From contig CAZINW010000001.1 of NCBI GenBank assembly GCA_964540765.1, positions 36,592 to 100,591 of the forward strand: a DNA stretch of 64,000 nt, read 5' to 3'. This document shows positions 34,174 to 43,860 of the stretch, piece by piece (position 1 is the stretch's first letter; each line of letters begins with the position of its first letter). Source of the stretch: CAZJLN01 sp964540765 (GTDB lineage: Bacteria; Chloroflexota; Anaerolineae; Anaerolineales; Anaerolineaceae). The notes beneath the pieces were generated by a model. That model made no database searches. It saw nothing but the letters and a program-made list of their open reading frames with translations, and had not been told where the DNA came from. The position numbers were made by a program, and so were the translations under genes.

Positions 34174-35409
34174 ATGAATATCGACTGTTTTAAATGCTCA
34201 GTCTGCGGTCAATGTTACAATCCTGAGGAAGTGACTTATGTCTGTCCCCACGATGGGGGTAATCTGGATGTCTTGCTGGATTACAACCATCTCGTCAATA
34301 CGGTAAATCCACAGGATATTTTTCACTCCCAGCGTGCCTCAATTTGGCGCTACCTGCCTCTTCTGCCGGTTTCAGAACCTGGATTTGACGCGACCCCCCT
34401 CCACAAGGTGGGATGGACGCCTGTATACAGACCTGAAATTCTCGCGAATGCGTTGAATCTGGAAAGCCTTTGGATCAAAGACGAAAGCCCCAATCCCTCG
34501 GCTTCATTTAAGGACAGGGCAAGCGCGCTGGTGTTGACAAGAGCCAGGCAGGAAGGTGTGCAAACTGTGGTGGTGGCCTCCACCGGGAATGCAGGGGCTG
34601 CCACGGCTGCCATGGCTGCAGCCATCGGCATGCCGGCAGTCATCCTGGCACCCAAAAGCGCACCCCCGGCCAAAATTGCACAATTGCTAGTCTTTGGTGC
34701 ACGCGTGTTTTTGGTTGACGGCAATTACGACCAGGCTTTCGAGCTCAGTATCGCAGCCTCACAGGAATTTGGCTGGTACAACCGCAACACCGGCTACAAT
34801 CCCTTTACCGCTGAGGGCAAGAAAACCGCTGCATTTGAAATCTGGGAACAGGTTTTACGTAAGCTTGACCCTCATGCAATTTTGAACATTTTCATCCCAG
34901 TTGGTGACGGCAATATCATCTCAGGCATTCATAAAGGCTTTAAGGATTTACAGTCCCTGGGCTGGATTGAGCAGTTGCCGCGGTTAATTGGCATCCAGGC
35001 AACAGGCTCAGCAGCCATTGCTAATGCCTGGCAGCAAAATTCCGACACAATTATTCCGGTTGAAGCCAACACCCTGGCTGACAGCATCTCCGTGAATTTG
35101 CCCAGGGATGGGTGGCGTGCCTTGCGTGCCGTGAGAGAAACAGATGGGTGCTATCTCACAGTCACGGACCAGGAAATTCTCAAAGCCATTGCCAGTCTGG
35201 GAAAGGCAGGCATCTTTGCCGAACCGGCTGGTGCGACAGCCTATGCTGGTCTCGTCAAAGCGCTTGCCGACCAAATCGTGGAACATGGCAGTCCCATTCT
35301 TGTGCTCAACACCGGTAGTGGCTTGAAAGACATCAAGGCATGCATGCAGGCAGTGCCAACAGCGCCCATCATTGAGCCCTCGATAACATCATTAAGGAAA
35401 GTGATCTGA
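34174..35409 (+). CDS. thrC: Threonine synthase
   Basis: This PLP enzyme forms threonine from O-phosphohomoserine. The N-terminus carries a zinc-ribbon-like CSVCGQCYNPEE...CPHDGG part. The PLP lysine is in PNPSASFKDRAS (near residue 115). The glycine loop VASTGNAGAATAAMAAA and the C-terminal LNTGSGLKD are typical. It is 411 residues. Its stop overlaps the next start (TGATG), so it is coupled to a glycosyltransferase gene. Some zinc-ribbon homologues are cysteate synthases, so the exact product has some uncertainty. Confidence 0.88.
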   Translation: MNIDCFKCSVCGQCYNPEEVTYVCPHDGGNLDVLLDYNHLVNTVNPQDIFHSQRASIWRYLPLLPVSEPGFDATPLHKVGWTPVYRPEILANALNLESLWIKDESPNPSASFKDRASALVLTRARQEGVQTVVVASTGNAGAATAAMAAAIGMPAVILAPKSAPPAKIAQLLVFGARVFLVDGNYDQAFELSIAASQEFGWYNRNTGYNPFTAEGKKTAAFEIWEQVLRKLDPHAILNIFIPVGDGNIISGIHKGFKDLQSLGWIEQLPRLIGIQATGSAAIANAWQQNSDTIIPVEANTLADSISVNLPRDGWRALRAVRETDGCYLTVTDQEILKAIASLGKAGIFAEPAGATAYAGLVKALADQIVEHGSPILVLNTGSGLKDIKACMQAVPTAPIIEPSITSLRKVI

Positions 35410-36383
35410 TGACTTCTCCAAAATATTCAATAATTGCACCAATTTATAATGAACTGGGTAGCCTTCCAGAACTTTATCCCCGCATCACAGAGGTCATGGA
35501 AAAAACAGGGGAGGATTGGGAATTGATCCTGGTTGACGACGGCAGCCGTGATGGTTCCACTGAGATCATCCGGAAATTGGCACAAGCTGACCCGCGCGTA
35601 CGTCCAGTAATTTTTGCCAGGAACTTCGGTCACCAGATTGCTGTAACCGCTGGGCTGGATTACAGCCGCGGTGATGCCATGGTGATCATCGATGCTGACT
35701 TGCAAGATCCGCCTGAAGTGATCCTGGATTTGATCGCCAAATGGCAGGAGGGGTACGAGGTGGTCTATGCCGTCCGTGCAGAGCGGGAGGGTGAAACCTG
35801 GTTTAAAAAGACGACCGCCTCGCTGTTTTACCGCTTGATATACCGCATCACGGATATTAAAATACCTCTTGACACAGGCGATTTCAGGCTGCTTGACCGT
35901 AAAGTTGTAAACATCATGTGTAAAATGCGTGAGCGCCATCGCTTTCTACGGGGGATGTCCACCTGGGTGGGCTTCAAGCAAATCGGTGTGGAATATAAAC
36001 GTGCTCCCCGTTATGCGGGTGAATCAAAATACCCCTTCAAGAAAATGCTCAAACTGGCATTAAACGCAGTGACCGGTTTCTCTTACTTTCCCCTGCAACT
36101 GGCTACCTACCTGGGTTTCATCGCCGCCGGGCTCAGTATCATCGCCATCATTGTAGTGATAATTTTGCGCAGTATGTCTTCCCCTCAACTGACCGGTCAG
36201 GCAACCACGCTGATTGCCGTACTATTTTTAGGCGGTGTGCAATTGATCAGCCTCGGTATCATTGGAGAATATATCGGACGAATTTATGATGAGGTCAAGG
36301 GCAGACCCATCTACATCGTGGCAGAAGGGCCTACAGAGGACTATGACCCGACCCGGCTGGATCTCAAAACCAAACAACAATAA
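35409..36383 (+). CDS. Membrane glycosyltransferase family 2 (GtrB/ArnC-like)
   Basis: This is a 324-residue polyprenol-phosphate glycosyltransferase. The GT-A domain has SIIAPIYNELGSLPELY, LVDDGSRDGSTEII, FARNFGHQIAVTAGLDY, the metal site IIDADLQDPPEVI, and DTGDFRLLDR. Two C-terminal membrane helices (about residues 237-258 and 272-295) anchor it. ESKYPFKKMLKLALNA is the usual interface helix. It overlaps the thrC stop by one base. It probably makes a lipid-linked sugar donor for surface glycans. Confidence 0.9.
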   Translation: MTSPKYSIIAPIYNELGSLPELYPRITEVMEKTGEDWELILVDDGSRDGSTEIIRKLAQADPRVRPVIFARNFGHQIAVTAGLDYSRGDAMVIIDADLQDPPEVILDLIAKWQEGYEVVYAVRAEREGETWFKKTTASLFYRLIYRITDIKIPLDTGDFRLLDRKVVNIMCKMRERHRFLRGMSTWVGFKQIGVEYKRAPRYAGESKYPFKKMLKLALNAVTGFSYFPLQLATYLGFIAAGLSIIAIIVVIILRSMSSPQLTGQATTLIAVLFLGGVQLISLGIIGEYIGRIYDEVKGRPIYIVAEGPTEDYDPTRLDLKTKQQ

Positions 36384-36426
36384 CATTCGATGGATGCAAA
36401 TGTAAAAACTTTAACCTGGAGAAAAA

Positions 36427-37893
36427 ATGACACATATTGACTTGAATATAATGGAAGATCGTCTTATGCGCACCGTGGATCGCGTGCGTGAACGCAATAT
36501 TATCATCCCCACTTTTGCACAACAAAAAAATCCTGAACTGATCCCGCAAAAGATCAAGAATGAATTAAGTCAAATTGGTCTCTGGGATTTACACCCCCGC
36601 AACTTATTTCGCATCACCTGGAAGAACGAACCCATGGCAGAGGGGGGTCAATTCGGTGGTCTCAATTTCATTGAATTTCCTGAGAGCCTGACCGGAGTCA
36701 ATGCGCGCATCTTTGGGCTTGTCGGAAAATGGTTTCCCACCGGTGCCCACAAAGTCGGCGCAGCATTTGGATGCCTTGTTCCTCGCTTGGTCACCGGGCA
36801 ATTTGACCCGACCCAACAGAAAGCGGTGTGGCCATCCACTGGTAATTTCTGCCGCGGTGGGGCTTATGACTCGCGTCTTTTAGCCTGTGAATCCATTGCC
36901 ATTCTCCCTGAAGGCATGAGCCGCGAACGTTTCGACTGGCTGGCTAATACTGCCAGTGAGGTCATCGCCACCCCAGGGAGTGAGTCAAACGTCAAGGAGA
37001 TCTTTGATAAATGCTGGGAGCTGCGCAGGTCTGGGCAGGACCTGATGATTTTCAACCAGTTTGAAGAATTTGGCAATTACCTCTGGCATTTTGACATCAC
37101 AGGTCATGCCATGGAAGAGTTGCTCAATCAAATCATGGGACCTAAAGATAATTATCGCGGTTTCGTTTCCGCCACTGGTTCCGCGGGCACGATTGCAGCC
37201 GGCGATTACCTGAAAAAGCGCTATCCTGGCAGTAAAATTGTCGCCAGCGAAGCGCTGCAATGCCCCACCCTGCTGATGAATGGCTTTGGGTCGCATCGCA
37301 TTGAAGGTATTGGCGATAAACACGTCCCCTGGATCCATAACAGCAAGAATACTGATTTCGTGACTGCCATTGACGACAATGCGGTCGTCAATCTCGCACG
37401 CCTGTTTAACGAACCTGCCGGGCATCAAGCATTGATCAACCAGGGTGTCCAGGAGAACCTTGTGAACGATCTGAATATGCTTGGTTTTTCCGGCATTTCC
37501 AACCTGCTCTCAGCCATTAAATTTGCCAAATACAATGAATTGACAAAAAATGACATCGTGTTGACAGTCCTGACTGATTCCATGGAATTGTATATGAGCC
37601 GCTTACGGGAAATGCATGCTGAAATGGGCGAATACACTTACGACCAGGCCCGCGCCGATGAGGCTCGCTGGTTGAAGGGTGAGGGAATCGACAACATGGA
37701 GGAGCTGACTTACCATGGGCGAAAGCGCATCCATAATTTGAAGTACTACACCTGGGTGGAACAACAGGGCAAAACTTATGAGGAGATCCAGGCGCAATGG
37801 TACGATCCGGATTATTGGCTGGAACTTCAATCCCAGGTGCCAGAAATTGACGTATTGATTGACCAATTCAATGATCGAGTGGGACTCCTTTAA
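36427..37893 (+). CDS. Fold-type II PLP-dependent enzyme (cysteine synthase-like), substrate unknown
   Basis: This 488-residue protein belongs to the tryptophan synthase beta/cysteine synthase superfamily. The PLP lysine is probably in WFPTGAHKVGAAFG. A substrate loop is in WPSTGNFCRGGAYDSR, and a phosphate-binding glycine loop is in VSATGSAGTIAAGDY. The C-terminal 110 residues (YDQARADEARWLKGEGI onward) are charged and not part of the common core. It is longer than cysteine synthases (about 310). TGGAGAAAAA precedes the ATG. A strong terminator follows, so it is the last gene of its unit. Confidence 0.75.
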   Translation: MTHIDLNIMEDRLMRTVDRVRERNIIIPTFAQQKNPELIPQKIKNELSQIGLWDLHPRNLFRITWKNEPMAEGGQFGGLNFIEFPESLTGVNARIFGLVGKWFPTGAHKVGAAFGCLVPRLVTGQFDPTQQKAVWPSTGNFCRGGAYDSRLLACESIAILPEGMSRERFDWLANTASEVIATPGSESNVKEIFDKCWELRRSGQDLMIFNQFEEFGNYLWHFDITGHAMEELLNQIMGPKDNYRGFVSATGSAGTIAAGDYLKKRYPGSKIVASEALQCPTLLMNGFGSHRIEGIGDKHVPWIHNSKNTDFVTAIDDNAVVNLARLFNEPAGHQALINQGVQENLVNDLNMLGFSGISNLLSAIKFAKYNELTKNDIVLTVLTDSMELYMSRLREMHAEMGEYTYDQARADEARWLKGEGIDNMEELTYHGRKRIHNLKYYTWVEQQGKTYEEIQAQWYDPDYWLELQSQVPEIDVLIDQFNDRVGLL

Positions 37894-37909
37894 GAAAGGT
37901 TGTTAAGTG

Positions 37910-37943
37910 AAGGCGCGGTCAAATGATTACCCGCGCCTTTTTT
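37910..37943 (+). terminator. Rho-independent terminator
   Basis: AAGGCGCGG (37910-37918) pairs with CCGCGCCTTT (37931-37940), and TTTTTT follows. It ends the unit containing the PLP enzyme. Confidence 0.92.
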
Positions 37944-38007
37944 ACAAGATTTATGCTGATCTGTTATGCTAAAATTTAGAAAATAAGAGAACTGGAGCGT
38001 AAATCAG

Positions 38008-38559
38008 ATGAATATTCCTGACACAGCCTTGATCTTGGTAGCCATTGTTCTCAATCAACGTGACCTTGATATTGCCCGGCTGCTGGGCTGGTATCGCATC
38101 CCATTGAAAAGTGCTCCCAAGGTTATTTCTGTTGATTTCCTGGCTCTTTATCAAACGGCCGCTTTTAGTGAGGATGAGCGCTGGCAAATTTCCTATGTCG
38201 CCCCCATCAAAGGGCACGAACTGACCACCCGCCGTGAGTTGTTGCATGATGAGGTTGATCACCCCCGCGCGCAGGAAGAATATTTTAAGTTGCAGTTAGG
38301 TCCCCTGGAGCGTCTGCCCATACCGATTCCCGCAGGTAAATGGCGTCGCGTCACCTTCTTTTATACTACCGGGAAGCATCTTGCCAGCGCAGAAACGATC
38401 AATGACCTGGCAGTGCACGATGAAGAAAGGGATGTGCTCTGGCGGTCCTTATGCGAACGTGCGCTATCCGCCAATGAATATCATGCTGAGCAATTACCCG
38501 AACTTCCCTCTGATCCGATCATTTTATCTCTGCTGGGGTTGATAACCAAAAAGAATTAA
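38008..38559 (+). CDS. Hypothetical protein, function unknown
   Basis: This is a 183-residue soluble protein without a motif I can name. Visible parts are VAIVLNQRDLDIARLLGWYRIP, a beta-rich middle with KVISVDFLALYQTAAF and WQISYVAPIKGHELTTRREL, and KWRRVTFFYTTGKHL. It ends with a helical segment (VLWRSLCERALSANEYHAEQ). The mix of conserved-looking aromatic and charged blocks supports a genuine gene. AACTGGAG lies a suitable distance before the ATG. Terminators or gaps on both sides suggest it is transcribed alone. Confidence 0.7.
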   Translation: MNIPDTALILVAIVLNQRDLDIARLLGWYRIPLKSAPKVISVDFLALYQTAAFSEDERWQISYVAPIKGHELTTRRELLHDEVDHPRAQEEYFKLQLGPLERLPIPIPAGKWRRVTFFYTTGKHLASAETINDLAVHDEERDVLWRSLCERALSANEYHAEQLPELPSDPIILSLLGLITKKN

Positions 38560-38712
38560 AGTGCCGCTCAAGGTTGTGATTAACAGTATCTTTTTTATGG
38601 TCTGATCAACCCTTTTTTATACCTGTCATGTGTTCTCATCCAGCAAGATCCTGAAATCTAGTAAAATAAACCCATCCACATTCATAAATAAGCAAAACAG
38701 GCAAGCTGACAA

Positions 38713-40128
38713 ATGAAAATTCTCATCAAATCAGGAACCATCATCACTTCAACAGCGACACGAAAAGCTGATCTGCTCATTGATGGTGAAAAAATCACCA
38801 GGATCGAACCTCAAATTAACGCTGATGACGCCATGATCATTGATGCAGCGGATAAGCTCATCATGCCTGGCGGCGTGGATGTCCACGTCCACCTAGACTT
38901 GCCCATGTCTGGCACTGTATCATCAGATGATCACTACACAGGCGGTAAAGCAGCCGCTTTTGGGGGTACAACCACGCTGATTGACTTTGTCCCCCAAGGC
39001 GAAGGTAGTCTGCACGAGAACATTCAACGCTGGCATGCCAAAGCCGACCCACTTGCAAGCATCGATTATGGGTTTCACATGAACATCACCCGCTTTAACC
39101 ACGAAGTCTCCAAAGAGATACTTGATCTTCCAGGTGAGGGTGTTAGCAGCATCAAAGTCTTTACAGCCTACAATGGTCGTTTGCGTCTATCAGATGGCGA
39201 TATCTTCAAAGTGATGCGCACCGCCAAAGATGCAGGCATCCTGACAATGCTCCATGCAGAAAATGGCGATGTCATCGATATACTGGTTGAAGAAGCCCTG
39301 GCTCAAGGACTGACAAGTCCATACTGGCATGCCAAAACAAGACCTGCGTGGGGCGCAGTCGAAGCCAGTCTGCGTGCCATTGCACTTTCAGCACAGGCAG
39401 ATGCCCCATTGTACCTTGTGCACATGAATACTGCCGGAGAAGTAGATCAATTGACTTATGCGCGGGAGTTTGGTCTTAAAGTGATGGGCGAAACCTGTCC
39501 CCAATACCTCTTCTTCACCGAAGATGATTTAAAAAGACCCGATGGCGCCAAGTGGATTTGTTCGCCACCCATGCGCACAACCATTGATAACCAACGGCTC
39601 TGGCAGGGGCTTGAGACACAAATTATTCAGAATGTGGCAACGGATCATTGTCCATTTTTCTTTGATGGAAGACGCCCAATTAACTATGAAGGAAATTTTG
39701 TTTCCATCCCCGGCAAGGAATTGGGTAAAGACGACTTCACAAAAATCCCCAATGGTCTGCCTGGTATTGCGGACAGATTGCCCATCATGTGGACCAGGGC
39801 TGTGCAAGAAGGGCGCATGACGCCCAATCAATTTGTGGAGGTCATGGCTGCCAACCCTGCCAGGATCTTTGGTATCTACCCGCAAAAAGGCACACTGCAG
39901 GTCGGTTCTGATGCAGATGTTGTCATTTGGGATCCAAATAGAGTGGTTAAATATGGTGTCAAAGTTGCGCATCATCGTACAGATTACAACCTGTATGAGG
40001 GGTGGGAGTTGAAAGGCTTCCCGGAAACGGTTTTTCTGCGCGGTGAAAGAATCGTAGATCATGATGCGTGGTTTGGCAAGCCTGGTTCAGGCAGATACCT
40101 GATGCGTGAATCAGGTGAGATTATTTAA
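38713..40128 (+). CDS. hydA: Dihydropyrimidinase (hydantoinase family)
   Basis: This is a 471-residue cyclic amidohydrolase. It has the HxH metal motif GGVDVHVHLDLP, the carbamylated-lysine block SSIKVFTAYNGRL, further ligands in MLHAENGDVID and YLVHMNTAGEVDQL, and the catalytic ATDHCPFFFDGR. It opens dihydrouracil, dihydrothymine or hydantoins. No dihydropyrimidine dehydrogenase or beta-ureidopropionase is beside it. The carbamate kinase 5 kb upstream could in principle handle carbamoyl products. The gene ends 27 bases before a membrane cassette. Confidence 0.9.
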   Translation: MKILIKSGTIITSTATRKADLLIDGEKITRIEPQINADDAMIIDAADKLIMPGGVDVHVHLDLPMSGTVSSDDHYTGGKAAAFGGTTTLIDFVPQGEGSLHENIQRWHAKADPLASIDYGFHMNITRFNHEVSKEILDLPGEGVSSIKVFTAYNGRLRLSDGDIFKVMRTAKDAGILTMLHAENGDVIDILVEEALAQGLTSPYWHAKTRPAWGAVEASLRAIALSAQADAPLYLVHMNTAGEVDQLTYAREFGLKVMGETCPQYLFFTEDDLKRPDGAKWICSPPMRTTIDNQRLWQGLETQIIQNVATDHCPFFFDGRRPINYEGNFVSIPGKELGKDDFTKIPNGLPGIADRLPIMWTRAVQEGRMTPNQFVEVMAANPARIFGIYPQKGTLQVGSDADVVIWDPNRVVKYGVKVAHHRTDYNLYEGWELKGFPETVFLRGERIVDHDAWFGKPGSGRYLMRESGEII

Positions 40129-40155
40129 TGAAGGCATTCAAGGAATAACCAGTTC

Positions 40156-41769
40156 ATGCTGATCATTGCACCCATCTTTTTACTGATTCTAGCTGCTTTG
40201 ATCATTGTGATAGTTAATCGCACTAAAGAAAACTATCCAATCTCATTCATGCTTGCAGCGATCAGTACTTTTGCAGCATGGCTGATCACATTGATCCTGC
40301 GCCTCTATTTGCCGAGCACATTTCCTCTTGTTGATTGGAAGCCCCAGTCCTTGTTTTTAGCTTCTCCATTTCTGAGTTTGGACTATCAATCCTGGTCATT
40401 TGCGTTGTCATTGATCACAATATGTATGGCTGCCATATTTACTGATTCAGCGCGTTCCAGTTCTGGATTAAGCCCGATCACTTGGACAGGGAGCCTTTCA
40501 ATCACTGCTTTTGGTATGATCGCATTGCTGGCAGGTAATCCTCTGACGATGATCCTTGCATGGGCATTCATGGATATCATTGAATTTTTCTACCTGCTCT
40601 TCACCCAACGCGATGTCAGCCAGAACCAGCGTATTCTTTTATCATTTGCGCTTCACCTTCTCAGTATTTTGATGTTCTTTTGGGCAACCATGGTTGGCTG
40701 GCATGAGGTTGGGGGAGCTTTTGACTTCACAAATATGCCAGCAAGCGCCAGTATTTACTTTCTACTCGCAGCTGGCTTACGATTAGGCATCCTGCCCTTA
40801 AACCTGCCCTTTTTTAACGAACCCGTCTTAAATCGAGGTTTAAGCACGCTCATCCGCCTGGCTCCGGTCGCTTCCAGCTTATGCCTGATTGGACGCCTGC
40901 CCAGTGATGCCTTTGTCATGCAGCCTCAGTGGAAGTTACTGCTGCAGGCAATGACCACTCTGGCAGCCATCTATACAGCCATCAGGTGGACAATCCATCA
41001 GGACAAGGCGGAAGCCAAACCTTATTGGATCATTTCTCTCTCAGCCATTAGTTTATACTCTGCCATCAATGGATACCCAGAAGCAAGCCGTGCCTGGGGA
41101 ATTGCGCTTTTATTGTCCGGGAGTATGCTTTTTCTTTATCATCCCCATCTCAAAAGGCTGCGTTATTTATTGTTTTTCGGTCTGGCTGGATTGGTAGCCC
41201 TTCCCTTTACACCGGCAGTGACCGGATGGGACGGATTGATTGGAGGTCACTTTACTATTTGGACCTTGGTCATGATCCTGGCACATGCCATCCTCGTTTT
41301 TGGGTATGTCCGCTTTATATTCAATGCCAAAGCCTCAGCCGCGGGTCTTGAAACCTGGGCAAAGATCATTTTCCCACTTGGTTTGATCATCATCATTCAA
41401 AGCGATCTGATCACAGGTCTGGTTGGGTGGCCTGGCTCATTCACATTGGGGAAATGGTGGGCAGGGCTGGTCAGTGCACTCATCGCTGTATCCTTGCTTT
41501 TCCTGGTAAAACGTTTCAAACTGGATACGATCACGTTAAAGCTGGCTGACAAGGGCAATTGGATCTCAACCCTTCAAACACCCATCAAAGTGGTGGACAA
41601 GATTTTCCGCCTTGAATGGCTTTACCAACTGCTCCTTGGGATTTCCAAACTTCTTAGCAAGTTGACATTTGGGATCACCGCTGTGCTTGAAGGTGAAGGT
41701 GGAATATTGTGGGCGCTGCTTATCCTCTTGCTTCTCATCACCGTGATCATGGCTGGGGATGGTGTTTGA
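40156..41769 (+). CDS. Proton-conducting-type membrane subunit (NuoL/NuoM/MrpA-D-like), divergent
   Basis: This is a 537-residue membrane protein with about 14 hydrophobic segments. It resembles the antiporter-like subunits of complex I, Mrp and membrane hydrogenases. In the helix after WAFMDIIEFFYLL a glutamate (E143) sits where the key TM5 Glu is expected. The TM7 block reads AAGLRLGILPLNLPF, with Arg (R209) at the usual Lys and Asn at the usual His. A long C-terminal amphipathic region (about 440-510) precedes a last helix. It is the first gene of a three-gene overlapping cassette. A transport role is inferred. Confidence 0.72.
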   Translation: MLIIAPIFLLILAALIIVIVNRTKENYPISFMLAAISTFAAWLITLILRLYLPSTFPLVDWKPQSLFLASPFLSLDYQSWSFALSLITICMAAIFTDSARSSSGLSPITWTGSLSITAFGMIALLAGNPLTMILAWAFMDIIEFFYLLFTQRDVSQNQRILLSFALHLLSILMFFWATMVGWHEVGGAFDFTNMPASASIYFLLAAGLRLGILPLNLPFFNEPVLNRGLSTLIRLAPVASSLCLIGRLPSDAFVMQPQWKLLLQAMTTLAAIYTAIRWTIHQDKAEAKPYWIISLSAISLYSAINGYPEASRAWGIALLLSGSMLFLYHPHLKRLRYLLFFGLAGLVALPFTPAVTGWDGLIGGHFTIWTLVMILAHAILVFGYVRFIFNAKASAAGLETWAKIIFPLGLIIIIQSDLITGLVGWPGSFTLGKWWAGLVSALIAVSLLFLVKRFKLDTITLKLADKGNWISTLQTPIKVVDKIFRLEWLYQLLLGISKLLSKLTFGITAVLEGEGGILWALLILLLLITVIMAGDGV

Positions 41770-42365
41770 TGGTTGCGAAACTAAGTAATCTCGCTCTTGC
41801 TTTCATTTTACTGGCATCACTCATTAACCTGGTCATCAGATCATGGCGTTTGAATACAATTGCGCTGGTCATCCAATATCTGAGCATGTTTATCCTGATT
41901 GGGAATGTCTGGCCATCAGAATTGGCTGTTATTAAATTGCTCATTGGCTGGATGGTAAGCGCAGTTTTAGGGATTACCCTGCTTTCTCAACCTCCCGTTA
42001 CGCCGCCTAAAGAAAAAGGGGACATCGCAAATCAAATATTCCGGGCTCTTGCAGGCATTCTTGTTTTGGTGTTGGTTAATTTCCTTACACCAAGTGTTAA
42101 AACAGCCCTTTCTGACACTGTAGCAGACTCAGTAATTTATGGCGGTCTTGTTTTGATTGGAATGGGTCTATTGCAACTGGGGATGACTTCAAATCCATTG
42201 TATTTCATGATTGGATTGCTGTCATTTGTTTCTGGCTTTGAACTGCTTTATGCAGTCGTCGAGGTTTCGACACTCCTGGCTGGTTTGCTGGCAGGGGTCA
42301 ACCTGGGTCTGGTGCTGGTTGGTGCATGGTTGATCACCAAATCCGATCGGGATGTGAGCAAATGA
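41769..42365 (+). CDS. Small NuoK/MnhC-like membrane subunit
   Basis: This is a 198-residue protein with about six hydrophobic segments. The second half (GLLQLGMTSNPLYFMIGL, then SFVSGFELLYAVVE) resembles NuoK/MnhC. Those proteins have a three-helix fold with buried glutamates; two candidate Glu are seen in FELLYAVVE. The ATG overlaps the upstream stop (TGATG), and its own stop overlaps the next start (ATGA), so the three genes are translationally coupled. Whether the first half is an extra NuoJ-like part is unclear. Confidence 0.62.
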   Translation: MVAKLSNLALAFILLASLINLVIRSWRLNTIALVIQYLSMFILIGNVWPSELAVIKLLIGWMVSAVLGITLLSQPPVTPPKEKGDIANQIFRALAGILVLVLVNFLTPSVKTALSDTVADSVIYGGLVLIGMGLLQLGMTSNPLYFMIGLLSFVSGFELLYAVVEVSTLLAGLLAGVNLGLVLVGAWLITKSDRDVSK

Positions 42366-43774
42366 GTACCCCGCTGATCTGGATTGCCTCGCCGATAATC
42401 GTTGCAATTGTGCTGTCATTCCCGACCTCCAAACCCAAGTTATCATCAATACTGGGCATTTCCGTTTCCCTTTTGCTTTTTCTTACAGCTTTGATCTTTC
42501 CAGAAAACCTTGTCATCACTGTTGGCTCATTTACCATGGAGTTTTCACCCAGCATCTATATTTTAGGCAGATCAATTTCAATTGACGCCGGGCTTTTACC
42601 ATTTGTCGCGTTGATTTACTTGATCACAACCCTTTGGATCATTGGAAGTGCCTGGTTTCAAAATAATGGTTGGTTCAGACCTATTTCACTGGCAATCGCT
42701 CCCCTCCTCATCAGCGCACTTGCAGTTGAGCCATTTTTGTATGCAGCCCTTCTGATTGAGCTTGCAGTTCTCTTAAGCGTCCCCCTGCTCACCCCTAAAA
42801 ATGAAGGCGTTAGCAAAGGTGTCCTCAGATTCTTGACCTTCCAAACACTGGCAATGCCTTTGATCCTTATGTCAGGTTGGATGCTTTCTGGCATTGAAAC
42901 AGCGCCCTCAACCAGCCCTCTGATTTCACGTGCCACTGTAATGTTGATGCTTGGTTTTACGCTCTGGCTGGCTGTTTTTCCTTTTCATTCCTGGCTCCCC
43001 ATGGTTTCTGAGACCAGTAATTCATGGAATGTCAGCTTCATTGTGTCGCTCTTGCCGACAACCTTGCTAATGTTCCTTCTCACATTTTTTGACCGCTACG
43101 CCTGGTTACGTTCAGTGCCCAACTTAAACAGCATATTAATTTCAATCGGGATATTAATGGTTGTTATTGGTGGCTTATTTATATCCGTTCAACGACACCT
43201 GGGCAGGGCATTTGGCTACGCTGTGATGGTTGAGACAGGCTTTTGCATCCTCGCAATCGGTCTGGTTCCCCAGAATGGCTTGAGTTGGCTCAGCATGTCA
43301 TTCTTCCCCAGGATCATTGGGTATTGGATCTGGTGTTTTTCGATGGGAGCTTTGCAGGAAAAAACACAAGATCTTTCCTTTGAGAACATCAAAGGCGTTG
43401 TCTACAATTATCCTTTTATGAGCGCGGGCATCCTTCTTGGGCAGCTCAGTTTGGCAGGTTTGCCAATGCTGGCCAGTTTCCCAGTTAAACGCATGTTCTG
43501 GTTACTTACAATTGAGACCTCACTGATCAATTCACTCTGGCTCTTTCTAGGCAGTATTGGGCTTTTTATTTTCAGCCTTCGCACGTTAAGACAAACGTTT
43601 CTGATTGATCATGCAGATGACAGGAAATGGGCAATCAAAGATCCCCTACGTTTTATTATTCCCATCTGTATCATGACAGTATTAATACTTTTAATCGGCG
43701 TTTTCCCACATTGGTTTCTTCCATATTGGATGAACCTGTTGAAAATGTTCGAGCAATTTTCCGTGATCCCCTGA
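42362..43774 (+). CDS. Proton-conducting-type membrane subunit (NuoN/NuoM-like), divergent
   Basis: This is a 470-residue membrane protein with about 13-14 hydrophobic segments, homologous in plan to NuoN/NuoM. E133 in YAALLIELAVLL fits the TM5 glutamate. The TM7 block GFTLWLAVFPFHSWLP keeps the PFHxWLP signature, but the position of the usual Lys is W202. The start overlaps the preceding stop. No peripheral or iron-sulfur subunit genes occur on either side, so this cassette is not a complete complex I, hydrogenase or Mrp operon. Confidence 0.75.
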   Translation: MSTPLIWIASPIIVAIVLSFPTSKPKLSSILGISVSLLLFLTALIFPENLVITVGSFTMEFSPSIYILGRSISIDAGLLPFVALIYLITTLWIIGSAWFQNNGWFRPISLAIAPLLISALAVEPFLYAALLIELAVLLSVPLLTPKNEGVSKGVLRFLTFQTLAMPLILMSGWMLSGIETAPSTSPLISRATVMLMLGFTLWLAVFPFHSWLPMVSETSNSWNVSFIVSLLPTTLLMFLLTFFDRYAWLRSVPNLNSILISIGILMVVIGGLFISVQRHLGRAFGYAVMVETGFCILAIGLVPQNGLSWLSMSFFPRIIGYWIWCFSMGALQEKTQDLSFENIKGVVYNYPFMSAGILLGQLSLAGLPMLASFPVKRMFWLLTIETSLINSLWLFLGSIGLFIFSLRTLRQTFLIDHADDRKWAIKDPLRFIIPICIMTVLILLIGVFPHWFLPYWMNLLKMFEQFSVIP

Positions 43775-43860
43775 GTGATATTTTATCAGGGTTAAGAAAT
43801 CTAATTCCTCGGCAGATCAGTTTTGAATAATTTTTCCGGATATTCAAACTAATTTATGAG

